The notes under the pieces were generated by a model. It ran no database searches. It saw only the letters and a list, made by a program, of their open reading frames with translations, and was not told the origin of the DNA. From positions 20,499,407-20,563,406 of the forward strand of contig CM055094.1 in NCBI GenBank assembly GCA_029204225.1: 64,000 nt of DNA, written 5' to 3'. Below are positions 57,609-64,000 of the stretch, piece after piece. Within the stretch, counting starts at the first letter, position 1. Each line of letters opens with the position of its first letter. Source of the DNA: Diphasiastrum complanatum. Lineage: Eukaryota > Streptophyta > Lycopodiopsida > Lycopodiales > Lycopodiaceae. The translations under genes were made by a program, and so were the position numbers.

Positions 57609-59640
57609 TAAGATCCTACCCGATCTTAAGCCAAATCATATCTATTAATGTTAACAAGAATGGAAACTAGCTTGAATTTGCATAAAAATTGGATGTAAAA
57701 CTGCCTCCTCCTTGATCTCGACTTCACAAGGATATAGGATTCACCTAACCTGAACCAAAAGGAATCATATGCACATAAATATGCCTCTTCAAATAATTTC
57801 TACAAGATCAGTTGAATCATCAAGCAATAATCAATCTAAACTATATCACAAATCAAGCAAAATTGAACACAATCTTGACTAGAATTGCATTCACTTGATG
57901 AGCAATTGTCATAAACTTTGGGCTGACCCTAAAATTTAATTTCTAAGATCTCAATAAGTCTAAGAACTAACTATCACAGTACCAAAGATAAGGATCTACC
58001 TTCCTTTTCGATTGATTGAAAACTATGTGACAGACCTATGTGGTAGACCTGTGTCCCTTTGTGTGGATATTTTCTGGATCCAAACATCTAGTGTGTGGCT
58101 ATTAGGCTAGAGATAGCATGATATATTAATCTCAACATCCATTGTAGTGAGCTTCCGATCCAGTTGAACATGAAACTTACAAGACTATTTGCTTCATGAT
58201 GTAAATGTGAATCCAACTTATCAACAATGTGATTTCCTAGTGCACAATGTATCACTATCATCACGTGGCAGAAAGTGATTCACTTTTGTTCATATGTTCC
58301 ATAGAGATGTGAGACACTTTACCACAAATAGGCTTGAAAAAATTGGAAGGTAATTTGGTTGTACAAGAAGCAAGCGTTAAAAAATGAAGGGGCCTAGACA
58401 AATTTTTTTAAGGCTATGTCCTTGGAGGTGGCCAATAATGAACTCCAAGCATCTACGATGAACTACAACAACACTTGGCTTAACACACAAGCTTCAAACT
58501 TTCAAGACTTCTTCAGGAACTACAAAGGACATGTTTAAGCTTAAAGACAAGTGGATGCAAAAACATCAGTATGTCTTGAAAACTTCCATACATGTGTATA
58601 CATTGTTAATTCTAGAGCTCTAGGACTATGGCACATGCAAAGGGGGGTACCATTATGGTGCATTTAAGAGTAAAGGATCAAGCAAATACTTATAAAACTG
58701 GTATATGGCAAGTTAGACACAATGATAAATTCATGAGAGCAAGTTAGTGAAGCTCAAAAAGTCATTTGGGGTGAGTTCTTGCCGAGTCCCAATTTGTTAC
58801 CTTGCTATTTGTGAACTTGCCCCAAGATAAGGTGAAAAAAAACTTTTAATATTACGAATGACAACCACGAAGCTATCATAGTTTCAATCGACATCGATAT
58901 AATTAAACAGCAAAAATCATCACATACATGCAAAGAAGATGGCAAACACTCATCGATTTTTCTGTGCATGATTCGAGCCGGATTGTCTTCATGCCCAAAT
59001 TCCTAGAAATTGGAGTTATCGGAACAACAAATTTACATTTTTCTAGAACCTATTGCATCATTATTTGATTGTGCTCTATTTCTCTTACCTTAAATGGAGC
59101 AAAAAAGCTACTAGAATATCAAACCAATAATATCACAAGCTACATTCAAATGTGCTAAGATAACACGAAAGTGCAGCACAATTTGCTTATAATAGGCTAC
59201 TTGCAAATGATCATAATCATGGTGAGCTGTGAACTCGATCTTTGCCATTATAAATTAGCCTACACTTGGTATAAACAGCATCATTTCCACCAAAAAGAAA
59301 CTTTCAGAGGAAGTTGATTTGTAGAGAAACTAGAACTTCAACGTCATAAAACTCTTTAGGAATGCAGGTCCTTAATTTTCTCATTTGGTGTAGCTATGTA
59401 TGTAAGCAAATGTTGCAGAACATTACAAAAATTCACAATATCACGCTTTACTGCCATGCTGCCATGCATCCTTTTTAGGAAATGAAAACAAACTCTGATG
59501 GGAGAAGATTTGATGCTGGCACTTCCTTCTTCAAGCATGGAAATGGAATTCAGAAGCTTTGAAAAGCTATAGCTTCAAAGGATCGATTTTCCATCTTTTA
59601 GTGGTGATATATCATTCGCTACGACCGTGCTTGATTACTC
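57609..59640 (-). mobile_element. Module C upstream region, inverted copy
   Basis: Close match to 5231-7168 read backwards, including the MLEEGSASIKSS ORF (59538-59356, 60 codons). Few indels. Confidence 0.5.
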
Positions 59641-59740
59641 CTTTGCATCCTTGGACACCATCTACATACATCTACCCTAAGCTGTCGAGACTTGCTACAT
59701 TACACAAAAATCGTCACATCTAGCACGAGAAGGCTGAGGG

Positions 59741-60250
59741 GTGGTGCTACTGGAGCTTGTCAAAACCACACATTCAACACCGATTTGGGTTGAAATCTCT
59801 CTACTAGTACGTTATCGCGAAGAAACATCATCATTTCGACATCCTATCAGAGCGACATTGCTCCAAAATTTTCCACAAATTTCTATTCTCCATACACTGC
59901 CGAGCAATACTCTACATACACTGCTCATAGAGCCGCACCCCCATAATCTACAATGACCGTGGACCGAGCTTAGCGTACATACTCTACATTCATTGTGGAA
60001 CGAATTGAGCGTCCATACTCTGCATACAAAGTTGACTGAGCCGAGTCCATCAAAAGTCGACCGATCCGAAGCCCTCCACAGTCGATCGAGCCGAGACTCC
60101 ACTTGTCTGTTACCAGAGCCGAACCTTCAACAGGGTCATCAACCGAGTCCAGAACTTGTCTGCCACAACATCTTCCAGTTCTGATGACCCACCTAAAGAC
60201 ATAATTGACATCACCATGGAAAGCCTCGATATCTCTGAGATGAACACTTG
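59741..60250 (+). pseudogene. Gene Y repeat part (copy D)
   Basis: Begins VLLELVKTTHSTPIWV. Units are read HTLLIEPHPHNLQ then broken by stops; a second frame, 59993-60184, has LSVHTLHTKLTEPSPSK and PSPELVCHNIFQF. The acidic DDPPKDIIDITMESLDISEM stretch is open in another frame up to NTWYQEAH. Confidence 0.5.
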
Positions 60251-60272
60251 GTACCAGGAGGCACACTAGTTC

Positions 60273-61215
60273 TTGAGCCACATAGAGTTCCAACTTCCTC
60301 TTTTCAGTGGCTATCAGAGCCCATTTCTATTGCATATTGCTTATAAACACACCCACAGATTTTCCAGTTCTCCTAATCAAAATTTTGTTTATACTATCCC
60401 TATTTCTGGAGCTGACCTCAATACATTTGGCTTCCCTAGGGGACCAAACACAGTCAACAGGACCCTCAAAAAGATTGAATCCACAACATACTTCAAATAC
60501 ATAGACCCCTCAGTGGACAAATGGAAAAAAAAAGATGGTTACCGTATCGAGGTCATAAATGATAAGCCCTTAGCTGCTCCATGCGCCTATCTAACGAAAT
60601 ATACATAGCGCTATAGGTCCAAGATCATGCGTATCCCCATGAAACTATTCCACATGATGGCTGATTCTAGACTACACGATCAGAACCTTTATGACTGGGC
60701 CCAGTTTGCTTCCAACTGCCTCCATGACTATATCAAGAACAAGCAAACCTCCAATTATTGGGCTATCTTCTGATAGATGTCACTGTAGCAGTTGAGCCAC
60801 CGACCTCGAGTTCGAGACCACTTGATGCTAGCAGATAAAAGCTTGGGAGACTCCCTCAGAACCAGCCAAGAATACCAACTCTACTTCTAGTCCTATTGCA
60901 ACAGATTCCACGCAAGTGGCTTCTCAAAAGATAAAGAGTTCCTTCTCTCCACAAGGGCCAACTGCAAAGCACCAAATAGTTGGCCTAGTGAAGCTTACAT
61001 TGAGAAAGACACCCATGTCCTCTATGTCACAGATGAAGGATCATTCTGCTGAAGAGTCTTTTGCTCAACATGAAGACACCACCACACTGGTCCAACCACC
61101 ACCAACACAACGATCCAGGCAAAGGACCAAGATACGAGCGAATTGTCATGCTTCATTAGATGAAACAGACTCAGATGATATGGAGCTTGACCTCACTAGT
61201 AACGTATGTAGTTAA
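60273..61215 (+). pseudogene. Gene Y central and 3' parts (copy D)
   Basis: NQNFVYTIPISGADLNTFGF to a TAG at 60606-60608; MKLFHMMADSRLHDQNLYDW follows. The MLADKSLGDSLRTSQEYQ piece is cut by TAG at 60888-60890 (CAG in copy A). This copy has about 100 bases not present in A or B: ORF 60916-61215 includes EESFAQHEDTTTLVQPPPTQ and RSRQRTKIRANCHASLDETD, and lacks the EFTFEEFHG tail. It may preserve an exon the others lost. Confidence 0.45.
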
Positions 61216-61383
61216 CTGGAAGTTGGATAGCCGCAACGCGTGGGGTCCATACTTCAAGATTCTATTTTCTACCATTAACTAGCATAACTTCTCATGTAAA
61301 TGCAAATCATATTCCACATCAAAGTTTTCTTTCCATCTACTCAAAGCGTTCACATCAAAGAAAAACAGTCTTATCGATCTGAA

Positions 61384-61677
61384 AATCATGGCAGAAACTT
61401 TGAATATTTTGGATCACAATGAGCGCCAACGTGAATCTTGAAATTCAGAAAATACGGAGTGTGTTGGATCAAATGGAGCGGCAAGGTTATTCCAAAGTTT
61501 TGCAATTCAGAAATTTGCAATTTCAACACACATATATTGAAAAAATATTTTGCTTATTTTGCTCATAACTGCAAAGCTTTGATTTTGCATATAAAGCAAG
61601 AAACTTGGAGTGTGATGGATCAAAAAGAGCGCGAAGGTCATTTCAAACTTTTTCAATTAATTTTTTTTTATAATTAA
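61384..61677 (+). other. Segment upstream of gene X (copy D)
   Basis: Begins MAETLNILDHNERQRES in one frame; the 79-codon frame 61438-61677 has FRKYGVCWIKWSGKVIPKF. Repeats of GGATCAAAWRGAGCG lie at 61411, 61466 and 61617. Confidence 0.35.
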
Positions 61678-61748
61678 GACGAGTTTTAATAGCTTACAAG
61701 ATATATAACAAGTTGGTTTTCTACTAGATTAATCTATCGATTATTAAG

Positions 61749-62740
61749 ATGTCTAAATATCATCTCCATATTGATCTTCCCATAGAATATGCTCCACTGT
61801 CGAGAAAAAATCTGAAAGGATCCACCTTACCAGCTCACCAAAGGATGAAAGACAGGAAACATTATGATCTATGGGTTGATGGATGTTTGTATCCAATCGA
61901 TCCAAGCTCAATGCAACATCCAAATTTTAGATCGGTCACACAACTCATACTGTTTTTGTGTGAAGGACACAATAGTCTATTGGGTTATTGTGAACGATTG
62001 AAAAGTTATGGCATTAGTTATTCAATGAATAAAATCCACTGTTTGGAAAATATGTTGAATGATTTGCTTACTGACTACTGAGAAAAATAAACCTTTTTTT
62101 TGCAAACAAAAGAAGAAAATGAAATCTTGAAGATAGATAATTCTCGTTTGCAAGATATTATATTAAATTTCAACCAAGAAACTGACAATATGAAACTAAT
62201 TGTACAAACATTGTGTACCTCATATTGTCAAATAAATATAGAAGTAAACACATTACGGAAGAAAATACTGAACAATAAACGAAAAAGAGTTATTTTAAAA
62301 ACTATTGATGAGCTCTCAACAAGTGGGGGTCAACGGAAAAAAAGAATATATGCTTTCAAGTAGGATTATGTTTTAAACTATTCATGTGTTTTGTTTCATC
62401 TAGCACATCAATGGTTGTGAATTGTTTTTTTCTAAATCTTATTTTTATTTTGCAGAGCAGCTTTAGTCACCAATGAAAATCCAAAAGACAAGGACATGAT
62501 TGGAAAGTCTTTGAGTGCAGTACTTACAGCCAAGTCAACGACGAGTCTACTTGGAAATCAACGATATTCTTGAATCAAGCCCAAGATTGCAGAGGCGCTT
62601 ATGGGTGAAGTCGGCAAGATCATTGAACGAAAATTGATACAAGGATCATGTGATTATTCTGGTATTAGCAGGGATGCATATGACACAATGTTTGAAATTA
62701 TCAAAGAGGCATTTGGACAAGTACATATAAAACAATTTCC
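61749..62740 (+). pseudogene. Gene X, copy D (3'-truncated)
   Basis: ATG at 61749 and 110 open codons to TGA at 62079-62081 (CGA in A and B). The coiled-coil part is 62100-62359. Intron 62360-62455 (96 bp) has GTAGGA and TTTTGCAG. Exon 2 starts KAALVTNENPKDKDMIGKSL and is hit by TGA at 62571-62573 (CGA in A and B). At 62740, inside exon 2 (VHIKQFP), sequence jumps to the CENH3-like leader. Confidence 0.6.
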
Positions 62741-62786
62741 TGCCCCTCCCCTTTGCCACTCTCTCGCATTGTAGCGATATCACCCT
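62741..62786 (+). other. Leader fragment of the CENH3-like gene
   Basis: GCCACTCTCTCGCATTGTAG then CGATATCACCCTT is the reverse complement of about 567-625. The G-box promoter and end of gene X are missing, and the leader is cut by a copia LTR at 62787, so the histone ORF may lie beyond the window on the far side of that element. Confidence 0.6.
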
Positions 62787-63441
62787 TGTGAAAAATACAG
62801 ATCCTAAGTGGATCTAAACTCCAAGATCATTGGCTTGAATGCTTGCACTCCAAACTACATAAGCTAGGAATTGGCAACACATTCTATGCTACCTAGAATG
62901 CAAAGAACTTGATCAAAAAGCATTTATCACAAATGGAAACTTCCATAAACATCAAGTGCGGCCCAAAATAGCATTATACAGTCCATAATACATCAGCCTA
63001 TCACTTTTGGAAAGCACCTAAGATCATACACAATAGCTTGAAGACAATACACACAACAATGCTCTCAATGGAGGAAGAAACAATGACAATGATCTATTGA
63101 TCTCAATGAAGCATACAAAAGGTTTCTCCAACCTGTTCTCCACGACTTCCCTACTATTTATGGATGAGGAAGATGACTCTCTCTCCTCTCTCTAGAAGGT
63201 ACTTGACCCTAGATATTCCCTATATAGGAAAAATAGCTAAAAATGGCTTATATGACCAAAATACATCAAAATGGTCTCATTTTGAAGGGTATGAAGTTTG
63301 ACACTTCATCATACTGAAAAAATACAGTAAATAAAAACATTGTGGCCTAGTTCACACGTGTGAAACTCCAGAACCAAAACTATTTACAATTTTAGCCAAT
63401 TTAGGCCTCAAACTAGCTAGGAAATGTTGACAATTTTCACA
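62787..63441 (-). mobile_element. 3' LTR of a second copia family, ~655 bp
   Basis: On minus it starts TGTGAAAATTGTCAAC right after the polypurine tract GAAGAGGGAG and ends ATTTTTCACA, giving inverted ends TGTGAAAA and TTTTCACA. A TATA-like CTATATAGG is near 63220-63228. A palindromic TTCACACGTGTGAA site lies near 63352-63365. Confidence 0.75.
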
Positions 63442-64000
63442 CTCCCTCTTCAACATTGGATGCTAGTTTCAACATAGTCTTTGAGCACATTCCAAGATTA
63501 GATCTATGCATTAAATATAGGTCCTTTCCCAATGGTTTGGTGAAGATATCAGCCACACACTCCTTTGAAGAGACATGTTGAAGCTCCACCTCTTTGGCAA
63601 TGACTTGATCTCTCACAAAATGGTGAGCAATCTCAATGTGCTTGCTCCTTGCATGAAAAACAGGATTGCTTGCCAAGCTTTGGGCTGAAAGGTTATCACA
63701 AAGTATGATTGGAGTCTTCTCTGGTTCCAGCAAGTGAAGATCCAATAACATCCTCTTGATCCAAAGAATCTCCTTGGTGCATGTTGTTAATGCCTTGTAC
63801 TCGGCTTCGGTGGAAGATAGAGAGATAGTTGGTTGCTTCTTTGATAGCCATGAGACCACTCCATCTCCAAGATAGATTGCAAAGGCACTTGTTGACTTCC
63901 TATCCATTTGATCACCTGCAAAATCTGAATCTGAAAATCCACAAAGGTTAGGTGTAGTACCTCCATACAAGATGCCAAAATCTCTAGATCCCGAGATGTA
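63437..64000 (-). CDS. Ty1/copia RNase H, C-terminal end of pol (partial)
   Basis: Open from the window edge (YISGSRDFGILYGG) to a TGA at 63439-63437. RNase H acidic residues are visible: SDSDFAGD, SSTEAEYKAL and LCDNLSAQ; then HARSKHIEIAHHFVRDQVIA and CVADIFTKPL, the usual copia end. RNase H removes the RNA strand during reverse transcription in the virus-like particle. No lesion in the visible part, and it is linked to a complete LTR, so this is a younger element than the C remnants. It belongs to a different family: its tail and LTR do not match them. Confidence 0.9.
   Translation of the reverse strand, partial: YISGSRDFGILYGGTTPNLCGFSDSDFAGDQMDRKSTSAFAIYLGDGVVSWLSKKQPTISLSSTEAEYKALTTCTKEILWIKRMLLDLHLLEPEKTPIILCDNLSAQSLASNPVFHARSKHIEIAHHFVRDQVIAKEVELQHVSSKECVADIFTKPLGKDLYLMHRSNLGMCSKTMLKLASNVEEGV

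Noticed and set aside
52567-62786. A single simple inverted copy of 1.9-11.1 kb
   Set aside because: The part at 52.57-56.6 kb matches 16.05-19.95 kb better, so the block is composite.

Overview
This is nuclear DNA of a land plant, dominated by repeats. The evidence is Ty1/copia retrotransposon protein (gag zinc knuckle, DSG-type protease, RNase H), GT-AG introns of about 96 bp, T-rich acceptors, TATA boxes next to CACGTG (G-box) arrays, and AT-rich spacers. There are no operons, ribosome binding sites or CRISPR arrays. The species cannot be named from this sequence. Almost nothing is single-copy: the window is a mosaic of a few modules that recur in direct and inverted orientation.

Module names used below. 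T is a CATGGC-rich minisatellite. H is a divergent histone H3 gene resembling centromeric CENH3, with its G-box promoter. X is an unknown two-exon coiled-coil gene. Y is a second unknown gene in several pieces, including 12-residue repeats. C is the long upstream region and defective gag/protease/RNase H remnant of a copia element. L is the LTR-like, AT-rich block that follows C and carries small conserved ORFs. E is an unknown protein made of two tandem ~220-residue units.

Layout: 1-5.2 kb T-H-X-Y (H, X and Y on minus); 5.2-8.15 C; 8.15-10.8 L; 11.87-15.6 E plus flank; 15.65-16.04 CT microsatellite and T; 16.06-18.7 L; 18.7-19.5 Y; 19.5-22.0 C; 22.0-23.4 Y; 24.6-29.2 E plus flank; 29.3-34.7 T-H-X-Y; 34.8-36.3 L; 36.3-38.3 a unique stretch with a reverse-transcriptase relic; 38.3-39.4 T plus H promoter without its gene; 39.5-42.5 C; 42.5-44.3 L; 44.3-46.9 C; 46.9-48.2 Y; 49.6-52.4 E; 52.57-62.79 the modules C-Y-L-C-Y-X-H in inverted orientation; 62.79-64.0 the 3' end of a better-preserved copia element that was inserted there.

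Main points. (1) Two copies of a CENH3-like histone ORF are carried inside duplicated repeat blocks; one is open and one is frameshifted. (2) At least six nonsense codons that differ between copies are CAG-to-TAG or CGA-to-TGA, as expected from deamination of methylated cytosine in CHG and CG contexts. (3) Inverted SINE-like arms flank 1.4 kb in two E modules, and the third E module shows the junction expected from recombination between the arms. (4) X, Y and E are families I do not recognise; their reading frames survive in several copies. No cellular pathway can be assembled from these genes.
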